Source: Astrocystis sublimbata (lineage: Eukaryota > Ascomycota > Sordariomycetes > Xylariales > Xylariaceae). From it: a DNA stretch of 64,000 nt. A program made the position numbers and the translations under genes. The notes beneath the pieces were generated by a model, which worked only from the letters and a program-made list of their open reading frames with translations, was not told the origin of the DNA and ran no database searches. The first letter of the stretch is position 1. Each line of letters starts with the position of its first letter. Positions 23,203 through 33,963 of the stretch are shown here, in pieces. The stretch is from assembly GCA_022453515.1 (NCBI GenBank), contig JAJNNY010000063.1, positions 141,189 to 205,188 of the forward strand. The letters are read 5' to 3'.

Positions 23203-26200
23203 ATGAGCTCCCTCCTCTTCGTCGTCTCCTCGCTCGAGACCATAGCCGCCTCGAAAGAGGCCCAGCGGAATAAGCAGCTCGCCGAACTTGCCGAGAAGGC
23301 CGTCAAGGCCATCAAGGAGGCCAGCTCTGCTCCAGGCACCCCCACCCCTGAGCCCGACACCGTCTTCGCGCCTCTGCAGCTGGCCACCAAGACCGGCAGC
23401 CCCCAGCTCATCAACACCGCCCTCGACTCCATCCAGAAGCTCGTCTCCTCGGGCTACCTCTCCAGCCATGCCGCCCCCGCCCCAGCAACCTCCGAAGAGG
23501 GCTCCGAGCAGGCCTCCATGCTCAACCGCGCCATCGACACCATATGCGACTGCTTCCAGGGCGAGACTACCGCCGTCGACGTCCAGCGCCACATCATCCA
23601 AGCTCTTCTCGCCGCCGTCCTGAATGACAAGGTCGTCGTGCACGGCGCTGGCCTGCTCAAGGCCGTGCGCCAGGTCTACAACGTCTTCCTGCTGTCCCGG
23701 AGTACCGAGAACCAGCAGGCCGCCCAGGGCACTCTGACCCAGATGGTCGGCATGGTCTTTGAGCGCGTCAAGACCCGCCTGCACATGAAGGAGGCTCGCT
23801 TGAGTCTGGGCAAGCTGAAAAACAGCTCCAGTAACATCGCCTTCGACCCCGCCGAAGCAACCCACTCAAACGTGAACGGGGATGACCGAGACGACAACGA
23901 CGGTGACGACGACGAAGATGAGTCGCCGGAAGACCAGAATGCCGACGACAATACAACCGCCGACGCGGCCTCTCCGCAGAGTGCCAATGACGACAAACCG
24001 AGGCTGACACTAAAGGATCTAGAGCACAGGAAAAGCTTCGATGACTCCAATATGGGCGATGTCCCCACCGTCGTGACCCAGGTCAAGGCAGCTCGGAAGC
24101 CGACGAGAAGCGTGTCTGAGCAGACCACACAGAGCGACGCGGCGCAGACTGAGGCCGACGACTCGGCTGATACCGACGCTGCCGCTGCCGAGGACGAGGT
24201 CTACATCCGAGACGCCTACCTGGTCTTCCGATCCTTCTGCAACCTCTCCACCAAAATCCTCCCTCCAGACCAGTTGTATGATCACCGGAGCCAGCATATG
24301 CGATCCAAGATGATATCGCTTCACTTGACCCGCATACTCCTAAACAACCACATTGCCGTTTTCACATCGCCTTTATGTACCATCACCAATACAAAGAGCA
24401 ATGAACCCACCACCTTCCTGCAGGCCATCAAGTTTTACCTCTGTCTCACGATCACGAGGAACGGCGCGAGCTCGGTCGACAGAGTCTTCGAAGTCTGTTG
24501 TGAGATATTCTGGCTCATGTTGAAATTCATGCGCGCCCCTTTCAAGGTCAGTACACCCGCCCATGTTATGCCTGGTAGCGCGCTAAAAGTTGTCGTTGGT
24601 ATAGAAAGAGATAGAGGTCTTCCTGAACGAGATTTACCTGGCTCTTCTCGCCAGACGAACTGCACCGCTCACCCAGAAGCTGTATTTCTTGAGCATACTG
24701 AATCGATTTTGTGGCGATCCACGTGGCCTCGTAGAGCTTTACCTGAACTACGATTGCGACTCCAAGGTTGACAACATCTTCCAAGCCGTCATCGAAGACC
24801 TGGCGAGGCTCGCCGTAAACCCCGTGGCCGTGACCACGCTTCAGGAGCAGCAGTACGAGGAGAAGAATGCCAACTCAAATTCGTCGGAATGGCAACTCAA
24901 GGGCATGCTTCCGCCGCCGCTCAACGTCCGTGACATTGTGCCCCCCGCGGAACCCGAGTCCGAGATTCCACGCGAGTATATGATCAAACGGGCAGCGCTG
25001 GACTCGCTTGTCGAGGCTCTGCGCTCGCTGCTGAACTGGTCCATGGCTGGTCGGCCCACGGTGAGCGGAGTGGCCGGAGAGAGCGAAACACGAGCCTCGA
25101 CCGAGGACGTCCGGGAATCCATCGATCCGTCTATTGCGGACAGCAATCCCCGGGAAACCCCTATCCCCCCTTCGACCCCACTCCTCGAGGATGATCCAGC
25201 TCATTTAGAAAAGGAGAAGGCACGCAAAACCGCCCTGTCCAAGGGTATACAGCAGTTCAACTTCAAGCCTAAGCGAGGCATCAATTTTTTCCTAAAGTCC
25301 GGCTTCATTGCGAGCGACAGCCCTCAGGATATTGCTCGGTTTCTGCTGTCGGATGAGCGCCTAGACAAGGCTCAGATAGGCGAGTATCTGGGCGAGGGCG
25401 ACGCCAAAAACATCGAGATCATGCACGCTTTCGTCGACACGATGGAATTTACACGGAGACGCTTCGTCGACTCGCTCCGACAGTTTCTCCAATCCTTCCG
25501 CTTACCTGGCGAAGCCCAAAAGATTGATCGTTTCATGTTGAAGTTTGCCGACCGTTACGTGGCTGGCAACCCGAATGCATTTGCTAATGCTGAAACCGCA
25601 TACGTGCTAGCCTACTCGGTTATCCTGTTGAACACGGATCTGCACAGCAGCAAAATTGCGAGGCGCATGACTAAGGAAGATTTCATCAAGAACAACCGGG
25701 GCATCAACGACAACGCCGACCTTCCGCCAGATTACCTCATTGCCATTTATGACGAAATCGCCGGTAACGAGATTGTTTTGAAGAGTGAGCGGGATGCTGC
25801 CGCGATGGCAGGCAACGCCCCTACTCAGTCGACTGGATTCGCCGCCGGTCTTGGCCAAGCCCTGTCCAACGTCGGTCGAGATCTCCAACGGGAAGCATAC
25901 GTGCAGCAATCCCAAGAGATCTCCTTGCGATCCGAGCAGCTCTTCAAGAATCTATTCAAGAGTCAACGACGGAATGCAGCAAAAACGGGCATCAAGTTCA
26001 TCCCGGCCACGTCGTTCAAGCACGTAGAATCTATGTTTGATGTGACTTGGATGTCTTTCTTCTCGGCCTTCTCCAGCCAGATGCAAAAGGCGCAGAATCT
26101 GGAGGTCAACAAGCTCTGCCTCGACGGCATGAAACAAGCCACTCGGATCGCCTGCCTCTTCGATCTAGCCACCCCTCGCGAAGCCTTCATGTCAGCCTTA

Positions 26201-28897
26201 AAGAATGCAACAAACCTCAACAACCCACAGGAGATCCTAGCCAAGAACGTCGAGGCGCTCAAGGTCATTCTAGATCTCGGTCAGACAGAGGGCAACAGCC
26301 TCAGAGAGTCTTGGAAGGATATCCTAATGTGCATCAGTCAGCTGGACCGACTGCAGCTTATCTCGGGCGGTGTGGACGAAGGTGCAATCCCCGATGTCTC
26401 CAAAGCACGATTTGTGCCGCCTGAGAGATCCTCGACAAATGATTCTCGAAAATCTGTGGCACTGGCACGGCGGCGGAACCGATCCAACCCTGGCTCCAAA
26501 GGCTTCTCCTCCATCATCGCCCTCGAGAGTAGATCGGACGAAGTAATCAAGGGCATCGATCGCATCTTCAGCAACACTGCCAACCTGCACGGAGAGGCCA
26601 TCGTTTATTTTGCCAAGGCGCTAACCGAAGTGAGCTGGGACGAGATCAAGGTGTCTGGCTCCAACGACTCACCCCGTACTTACAGTCTGCAGAAGATTGT
26701 GGAAATCAGCTACTACAACATGACGCGAGTGCGGTTTGAGTGGACCAATATCTGGATGGTGCTGGGTGAGCATTTCAACAGGGTCGGTTGCCATATCAAC
26801 ACCGCAATCGTTTACTTTGCGCTCGACTCCTTGCGCCAGCTTTCGATGCGCTTCATGGAGCTCGAAGAACTGCCTGGTTTCAAGTTCCAAAAGGACTTCT
26901 TAAAACCGTTTGAGCACATCATGGCCAATGCGACCAACCTGACTGTCAAGGACATGGCTCTCAGTTGTCTGGCCCAGATGATACAAGCGCGAGGCGAGAA
27001 TATTAGGTCTGGCTGGCGAACTATGTTTGGGGCGTTCACAGTGGCCGCCCGTGACCCGAATGAGTCCATAGTGGAACTGGCCTTGAAAAACGTGACACTC
27101 GTGTACAAGTCCCGATTTGGCGTCGTCATTTCCCAAGGTGCCTTTACGGATCTGGTCGTTTGCCTGACTGAGTTTTCCAAGAACATCCGATTTCAGAAGA
27201 AGAGTTTGCAGGCTATGGAGACACTCAAGTCGATAATACCGCGCATGTTGAAAACTCCAGAATGCCCCCTGTCCAGCAAAACCAAGACAGAGACAAAACC
27301 TTCAGACACATTATTGAGACAACAAAGCGGTACCTCTTTAGAGGAGGGTTTCTGGTTTCCCATCCTCTTCGCATTCCATGACGTCCTCATGACCGGAGAG
27401 GACCTCGAGGTTCGCTCCAACGCGCTCAATTATTTCTTTGACGCTCTCAACCGGTATGGAGGTGACTTCCCTCCCGACTTCTGGGATATTCTGTGGAGAC
27501 AACAGCTCTATCCAATCTTCATGGTCCTTCGGTCTCGGCCGGAAATGACAAATGCTCTAAACCACGAAGAATTATCCGTGTGGCTCTCGACGACCATGAT
27601 ACAAGCCCTCCGCAATATGATCATTCTCTTTACGCACTACTTCGACGCATTAGAATACATGCTGGACCGATTCCTAGAGCTGCTAGCGCTCTGCATCTGC
27701 CAAGAGAACGACACCATAGCCCGTATCGGCAGCAACTGCCTTCAACAGCTCATCTTACAAAACGTCGCCAAATTCAGCGAGGAGCACTGGTCCAAGATAG
27801 TAGGAGCATTCTGCCTGTTGTTTGAGAGGACAACAGCCCACCAACTCTTCTCGGCCACGACCAAAATTACACCTTCGCTTCAAGCGCCCGCGCCCACCGG
27901 CCTAGGGTTCGACATGCCCGTCACACCCACAGCAGAGGTCATGCCCGACGACAAGTCCCTGGAAATCAACGGGATAAGCGAATTTGGCGAAGGCACCGGA
28001 ACCGCATCCGCCCTCGCCAGCGCTCTCCAAACCCCCAACCCGAACGAACACGGCCGGAACCGCAGCGAGTCGGTGACATCCACGCCTCTAGAGGAGTTCA
28101 AGCCCGCCTCCAATCTACAGCAACAACCCATCGTCGTCACGGCCGCTCGCCGGCGGTTCTTCAACCGCATCATCTCGCGGTGCGTGCTGCAGCTGCTCAT
28201 GATCGAGACGGTCAACGAGCTGTTCTCCAACGACGCGGTGTACGCGCAGATCCCGTCGTCCGAACTCCTGCGCCTCATGACGCTGCTGAAGAACTCCTTC
28301 CTCTTCGCCCGAGGATTCAACGAGGATAAGGACCTGCGCATGCGTCTGTGGCGCGAGGGGTTCATGAAGCAGCCGCCGAACTTGTTAAAGCAGGAATCGG
28401 GCGCCGCCGCGACGTATATCCAGATCCTGTTCCGCATGTTTGGCGATACCTCTCCTTCGCGGGCGGAGAGCAGACCCGAGGTCGAGAAGGCGCTGGTCCC
28501 GCTGTGCAAGGATATCATTAGGGGCTACCTTGCTTTGGAAGAGGATAGCCAGCAGCGGAATCTCGCGGCGTGGAGACCGGTTGTCGTTGATGTGCTCGAG
28601 GGATATGCGACCTGGCCCGAGGCCGAGTTTGGGAAGCATATTAGGGGCTTCTATCCGCTTACAGTGGAACTGCTGGGCAAGGAGGTCAGTTCGGAGCTGA
28701 GGTCGGCGTTGCTTGCGGTGCTGAGACGGGTGGGCGAGGTGGGGTTGGGCATTGATGGGTTGACGGCTGGCGAGGGGGTTAGTGGTGCGGCTGCGGCTAC
28801 GGAGGTGCGGATGCCGATGAAGATGCCGGTTGGGGATAAGAGTGAAAGTGAGGAGGACGAAGATGATGAAGATGATGATGAGAGTGAGAGAGATTAA
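23203..28897 (+). CDS. Sec7-family guanine nucleotide exchange factor for Arf (Golgi)
   Basis: Exons 23203-24546 and 24605-28897 flank a 58-nt intron and give 1878 residues. I chose the ATG at 23203 because the in-frame extension upstream (from 23089) is Pro/His-rich leader. The order is an N-terminal DCB region (about 1-240), an acidic linker (DDNDGDDDEDESPEDQ), a HUS domain with NYDCD (about 496), the catalytic Sec7 domain at about 660-850 with the glutamic finger in FRLPGEAQKIDRF, C-terminal HDS repeats, and an acidic tail. It activates Arf1 at the trans-Golgi to drive vesicle budding. The size fits large Sec7/BIG GEFs. It is intact and is the largest gene in the window. Confidence 0.95.
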
Positions 28898-29516
28898 GTA
28901 GTAATGGTGTGATAATGTTGCTGCTGCTGTTGTTGTACAAAATATTCATCGTTGGAACTCGGGGGACATGTTTTGTTTTTGGTTTGGTTTGTATTGGGAC
29001 TGGAAAAAAGTGCTGAGACATGCATTTATGCCTACTTACATACTTACACACATACATATCTATAGATACGTGCTTGCATTTACATATATTATTATCATCG
29101 CCTGCTGTTTTTTGTAGATATGAAGTACTTGAACGAATGAGATAGGTATGGGTCAAATATGGTGAGGGAGGGATTTGTTGGAATGATATGAGTATTTGTC
29201 TGTTGCCTGTGTTTTCTGCATCGCACCTTTCGTAACTGTTAGGTTATCTTGGTTGGGGTCCTCGTCTGTGTGGTAGAGTTTAATGGATATACGATGGCTA
29301 ATGACCCTCACGGAGAAGTGGTATTCCCTTTGTACATTTAGAAACATACCTCATAGATCATCTGAATCCATCATCCATGTCTATGAGCTCCCTTCTAGAG
29401 ACTGCACCGGCTATTCTTCGCATGAGTGATCGCGTACTATCCTATGTGACATATCTCAACGCATGTTATGAGTCTATAAAAGAAACGATTCCAGTCTCAT
29501 AGAAAAACTACATGTA
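28898..29516. other. Convergent intergenic region containing a dispersed repeat
   Basis: This is the 3' flank of Sec7 and of the cyclase pseudogene. It contains the R3 repeat copy listed separately and nothing coding. Confidence 0.5.
29300..29452 (+). repeat. Dispersed repeat R3, copy 1
   Basis: Blocks such as ACGGAGAAGTGG, TTTGTACA(C/T)TTAGAAA, AGATCATCTGAATC and TGTCTATGAGCTCCCT recur in order in the palindrome arm (inverted near 43196-43294, direct near 57995-58092). Identity looks roughly 80% by eye in the best 100 bp. It links this otherwise ordinary flank to the accessory region. Confidence 0.6.
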
Positions 29517-30694
29517 CTATAAAATAGCAACAGCATTCGGCGGGCTCGCCACGCCACCCGGGATATCCAAGGGCACACTAACAAACAAGAAGCTCCAGCA
29601 CTTCCTCTCCTTACACTTCCTCGCCAAGGCCTCAAGATCGAAACACTCCCCAACAGGCATCCCCCATCCCGACAGAAACACCTCATGCATCGACACCCCC
29701 CGCCATACCCTAGGGCTAGGCCACGCCTCATAAGCGACGGCGTCGCCCGCCACGGCCGAAAACCCATTGTCCCAGTGCCAGCGCATGCTCTCTTCGCTAG
29801 CTTCTAGACCCATCGATGCGCGGATGGGCCGGCTTGCGAGCGACGTCTGTTGGGAGGGTGTGAGCTGGTGGAATGCGGAGAGCCAGCCTGAGCGGATTAG
29901 CAGGATGTCGCCCGAGCGGAAAGAAAGGCCCTGCGCTTTTGCGACGGCGAGGATTTGGCTGTGGGGGATTGCGAAGGTCGAGAAGGCGTCGTAGGTGATG
30001 TCTTGGGCTGATGCCCAGGATGCCCAGTCTAGGAGGACGCCGCGGCCTGTGATGGTTTTTTTTGCCATGTCTGGAGGGTGGGTACCTAGGTTAGCAGGAA
30101 GGTATGTGTGCTATGACTGGAAACAGTGACGTACTGTGAACACCTAGTCTGTTATTCTTTGCTGGGCCTGTAATATCGCTTTGAGTCGCGCCATTATAAT
30201 ACTGCAGCGAGTCTTGGTACGGGTAATGCCGTGGTCCATCCCAGTGACTTGCACCCTGTGTGTTGATGTGTAACTGGAGATTGTGAGTTCTCTCTGTATG
30301 GGACGCTAGTGCGACTTAATCATCAGGTTGAGAATTCAAGGCCTACCGTATCGTCATTAGCATTCCCCTTGGCTAAGATCGTGTGCTCGCACGGTTTCCG
30401 GGCTGGGTTCATAGGTTGGATAAACGCATCTAATGAAAGACTTGAAGTACTGTTAGCTTTGAAGGCTAGGGGACATGGCTCACCGGTATCAGTTACTTAC
30501 TTCAATGGAATCGTCTCCCCCGTACGAACCTCTGATATCGCACTTTTTACCTTTTAGGATGTGAGGAGGTTCAAGCTGCCGAGCTCGTCGCTGGGTCCCC
30601 AGAGACCCCATGCTGAGACAGGAGGGTCATCAGCGTTCAGCGGTAGATCATCGAATAGTATAGGCCGCATTATGCGACTGCTTGAATTACCCAT
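29517..30694 (-). pseudogene. Cyclase-family (kynurenine formamidase-like) gene with one in-frame stop
   Basis: Four exons can be read: 30694-30501, 30440-30347, 30291-30135 and 30085-29517 (338 codons, phases consistent). The exons spell SAWGLWGPSDELGSLNLLT, AISEVRTGETIPL, NTQGASHWDGPRHYPYQ (the metal-binding region of this fungal family) and GRGVLLDWASWA...DIPGGVASPPNAVAIL. A TAA at 30556-30554 falls in the well-conserved block NLLTS-stop-KVKSAISEVRTG, early in exon 1. Everything downstream is intact, so inactivation is recent, or the stop is a base-calling error. An initiation at 30068 would give only the C-terminal half, without the metal site. The enzyme class hydrolyses cyclic or N-formyl substrates; the substrate is unknown here. 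Confidence 0.75.
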
Positions 30695-31445
30695 TGGGAA
30701 AATTGATGACAACCAATTGTCTCGACAATGCTTGATTTACTGTAGTATACACTTATTCGACATGTAAATGTTTTTGTGTACATATAAATATGAACGCAAT
30801 ACTCGAGTTACTAAACAAGGTAGGTGTTGAAGTGTGGGGTGCGAAGCCCGTTGCGGGCGGAAAGAAACCGAAGTCAATTGACGGGCAGCTCGGTAAGTTT
30901 CCAACGCCATGTCATAGGGTATCGGGGATAGCCAGCTATTCCACTCTACTTGAAATACTCAAATGAAATAGCTGGAATGAAAGCGATCTCTGTTACTACC
31001 CCTCCATTGAGTAATGTTGCGCTTGATCCTGTGATAACTATCGTATAATTGTTGAATCGTCTAAATATCCCCTAAAAGTGCTGTAAAACCGCAGAGAAAG
31101 TTTAGTGAGGATTGCTGTGTAATTAGCTTGTTGTTCTTATTCTTGTTATTGTTATGTGAGGGATGTGTGTGCTCAAAGGTGCAAGATGTATGGCCGAATC
31201 GCCGCAGAGAACGCTACCCCTAGGTCTCGAAGTTGGTGGACAGTACATGATCAGTGACTTAACAAAGAACAACAAAACTACCAGAGCAACCAGAATGCGG
31301 CCCGGGGCTTCATGGCCTCTCGTACAATGCTGCACTAGCACACCTCCAATGCTCCTCTCCGCCGTGCTCCTAGGTATCATCAGGGTATATGCGCTCAATT
31401 AGTTGAAGCTTCGTATAGTTGCTCTACCTCTAGTTTTAAGTTAGG
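30695..31445. other. Divergent intergenic region
   Basis: The region between the cyclase and MFS pseudogenes shows no supported gene. Confidence 0.45.
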
Positions 31446-33243
31446 ATGATGACAAGCTCGGATGTTGGGACACAGCTTGAGCAGGTGGCCGCTGCCTCTA
31501 CTATTTGCTGGAACCAGGACTCCAACGGCCATGGTGGCCATCTCGGACCCGAAGTTGAGCAAACGGATGCGCAACCAGGATCTACTGGCACTGGTCCAGA
31601 TTTCGATCATGCTAGTCCGCCCGTGGCCGTCACTGGCAAACTCTCGACTGCACGAAGAATCGCCACCATGGCTGTTCTAGCAAGCCTCAATTTCCTCGGC
31701 ACGTTGGGATCTGGTATCCTTATAGCGGCCCTGCCCCGAATAGCTCTCGATGTCCACTTATCCCAGAATCTGATCCTCTGGCCCGCCGCGGTCTACTCCC
31801 TCGGGGCCGGCTCTCTGCTCTTGATTTTCGGCGCCGTCGCGGACGTGGTCGGACCGAAGCTGATGTGGCTCACTGGCAGCTATCTGTACGTCTTCTTCAC
31901 CCTTGGCGTCGGCCTCTCCAAAACAGGTATCCAAATCATTCTATTCCGTGCCTTCCAGGGCATATCCATCTCCATGAGCCTCCCCACGACCGTCAGCCTG
32001 GTTACCAATACCTTCCCCCGAGGGAAATGGCGGAACACTGCGTTTACGGTAACTGGGGTGGGTTACCCGCTCGGGTTCGCTGTCGGGCTCGTTTTAGGCG
32101 GTGTACTCACGGACTCCATCGGCTGGAGGTGGGCCTACTACATGATGTCAATCATCAACTTCTCCATCTCGACCGTGGTAGTATGGTCACTCCCGCAGGT
32201 CTGCCGCGATGACGCATTTGAGATGAAGTGGTTCCGTCGGCTCGCTAGAGATATTGACTGGTTCGGTGCTGTCATTCTTAGCGCTGCCTCTGGGCTCTTG
32301 TTGTATGTTCTAGGCGTTGTAACTACCTTGTACAGAAGTATTAGGGAGCTTTATATCACTGCCCTGCTTGTCGTGTCTGTTGGCCTTATGGTTTCCTTCC
32401 TATTTTGGATCGAGTTTTAGACTAAGGTAGGTCGACCAGCCTTGATACCCAATCACCTATGGCGTAATGCCACCTTCTCGTCGATGTGCTTATGCGTGTT
32501 TTTGTCTTGGGCCGCTCTGAACTGTATTGAATACTTCACCACACTCTAGTAAGTCTCATCTATCCAGCCATAGTCTACTACTACGTGTCCCACTCAACTG
32601 ACGGCTGCCAGCTTCCAGCAAGTACAGCAACTCTCAGCGCTTGACAGTTCTCTGCGCTTCCTTCCGCATGTCGTTCTGGGCGTGGTGACCAACTTGTTGA
32701 CTGGGTATCTGGTGTCGCGCGTCCACGTCCGAAAGCTTTCCGTCGTCTCGGCAGCAATTACTGCCGTCGCTCCTGCTTTGATGGCCACGGTCCCGATAGA
32801 CTCAAACTACTGGTTTGCGCCTTTCTGGGCGCTGGTACTGTCGCCCATCAACCCGGACGGTGAGCATCATCCAACCCTTTCACCCCTCACCTTTCGCCCC
32901 CCCCCCAAAAACATGCATCTTCCCCAACCTTTACTGACCTGCATTAGTGCTGTTCACCGTTTCCAACCTCGTGATATCGGATGCGTTCCCGCCCGAACTC
33001 CAATCCCTTGCCGGTGGTGTCTTCAACGAGATCGCGCAATTTGGGAACGCGGTGGGCCTCGCTGTGGCAGCTGCGATTGCTATGGCCGTCTCGGAGCAGT
33101 CTGGTATTGATAACCACGAGGTCCGGCTCATGGAAGGCTTCAGGGCCGCGTTCTGAACAGTGTTCACTGCCGCGGCGCTTATTGTTGGGGTGACGTGGTT
33201 CAGACTGCGGAAGGGAGGGCTGGTTGGAAAGAAAGATGCGTGA
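31446..33243 (+). pseudogene. MFS drug:H+ antiporter-like transporter (DHA2 type) with two premature stops
   Basis: Exons 31446-32548, 32612-32859 and 32948-33243 (549 codons) retain perfect phases. A hydrophilic N-terminus (about 1-70) is followed by membrane segments starting at TMAVLASLNFLGTLGSGILIA. The DHA2-like blocks RAFQGISISMSLPTTVSLVTNTFPRGKWR, GVLTDSIGWRWAYYM, QQLSALDSSLRFLPHVVLGV and FPPELQSLAGGVFNEIAQFGNAVGLA are present. In-frame stops occur at 32418-32420 (TAG after FWIEF, where Q is usual) and 33154-33156 (TGA after GFRAAF, where W fits). The reading frame continues sensibly after both, so this is a young pseudogene. The first change fits CpA-to-TpA mutation, the second does not. 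If repaired by editing or error, it would be a 548-residue exporter. Confidence 0.8.
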
Positions 33244-33337
33244 TGTAACAGTTCAGGTCTGCAGCTCTAAACCACTACACTATCAAAAGATATAATGTTG
33301 TCAACTCGGAAAGTCAGCCAATTGCGGGCGCTTCTTG

Positions 33338-33533
33338 TCAGGGCTCGCGTATACACAAAGGCCTCGTACCACTGGGAGTGGCACCTCAAAGGTGTATGTA
33401 TGGGAGACCTGATTCCGTATTGTGTCTCTGCAGAAGGAAGGAAAAGAAAGGTCCACGGTGGAAGCCCAAGGGCCCTGGAGCTTTTGTACAGAAGGTAGGT
33501 CACCTGACGTAGCCTGGCTCCTGCCCTCGCACT
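33338..33533 (+). repeat. Dispersed repeat R2, copy 1 (promoter-like module without gene)
   Basis: Shares ordered blocks with 46581-46800: TCAGGGCTCGC, TGGGAGACCTG, GTATT(G/C)TGTGTCTC, GAAGGAA, GCCCAAGGG, GTAGGTCAC and ACGTAGCCTGGC. In the other copy it lies directly upstream of the unknown gene at 46899. Here no ORF follows, only an AT-rich block and then hairpins plus a tRNA-like element. Confidence 0.65.
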
Positions 33534-33649
33534 TCTACACGGAACCGTGACACGTGATGAAGTGAGGTTGCTCTTGGGGTATTTTCCCCAACACCTCTTC
33601 TCCACTCAACTCCAACGAAGCTTATAGGCGAGGTGGAGCGAAAAATAAA

Positions 33650-33840
33650 TAAAACGATCTTCAGTGCCTCCTAACACATTAACTTCGAAATAAAGCATTA
33701 TTAATTCTTTTTATAACTATTATTTACTGGTTATTACTTGATTATATAGAACTTATTTAAAAGCAAGTTTTAACTTGTATAAAAGATATTGCATGATTAA
33801 GGAAAACTCTTATTACTTAGGGCTATTAAATTTACCTCTT
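33650..33840. repeat. AT-rich block resembling the palindrome centre
   Basis: Strongly AT-rich. It contains TTATTACTTGATTATAT, which also occurs in the right half of the palindrome core (about 50720-50740), with similar flanking words (TTATTTA, TTTAAA). It probably descends from the same mutated element. Confidence 0.5.
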
Positions 33841-33847
33841 TACCCCT

Positions 33848-33892
33848 TGGCGCGAGCCATTCCCTTTTATTCTTTACCCTTGGCGCGAGCCA
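33848..33892 (+). repeat. GNRA-hairpin array A (2 units, GCGA loop)
   Basis: TGGC-GCGA-GCCA occurs at 33848-33859 and 33881-33892, 33 nt apart. Each is a 4-bp stem closed by a GNRA-type tetraloop. It lies immediately 5' of tRNA-like element A. Confidence 0.7.
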
Positions 33893-33894
33893 AA

Positions 33895-33963
33895 GACCTT
33901 TTGACGCTCTCAGTGTCTAGTATCATTCTTTATTAAATATGGAGTTCGAATCTCTCGGAGGTC
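33895..33963 (+). ncRNA. tRNA-like cloverleaf element A
   Basis: 69 nt. The acceptor stem GACCTTT/GGAGGTC has 7 pairs (two G-U). The D-like stem is GACGC/GTGTC, the anticodon-like stem TAGTA/TATTA with an 8-nt loop, and the T-like arm GGAG-TTCGAAT-CTCT, with the pol III box-B-like GAGTTCGAATCTC. There is no convincing box A and the loop is not canonical, so it is not a normal tRNA. Stems agree in position with elements B and D although the sequences differ. Confidence 0.65.
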
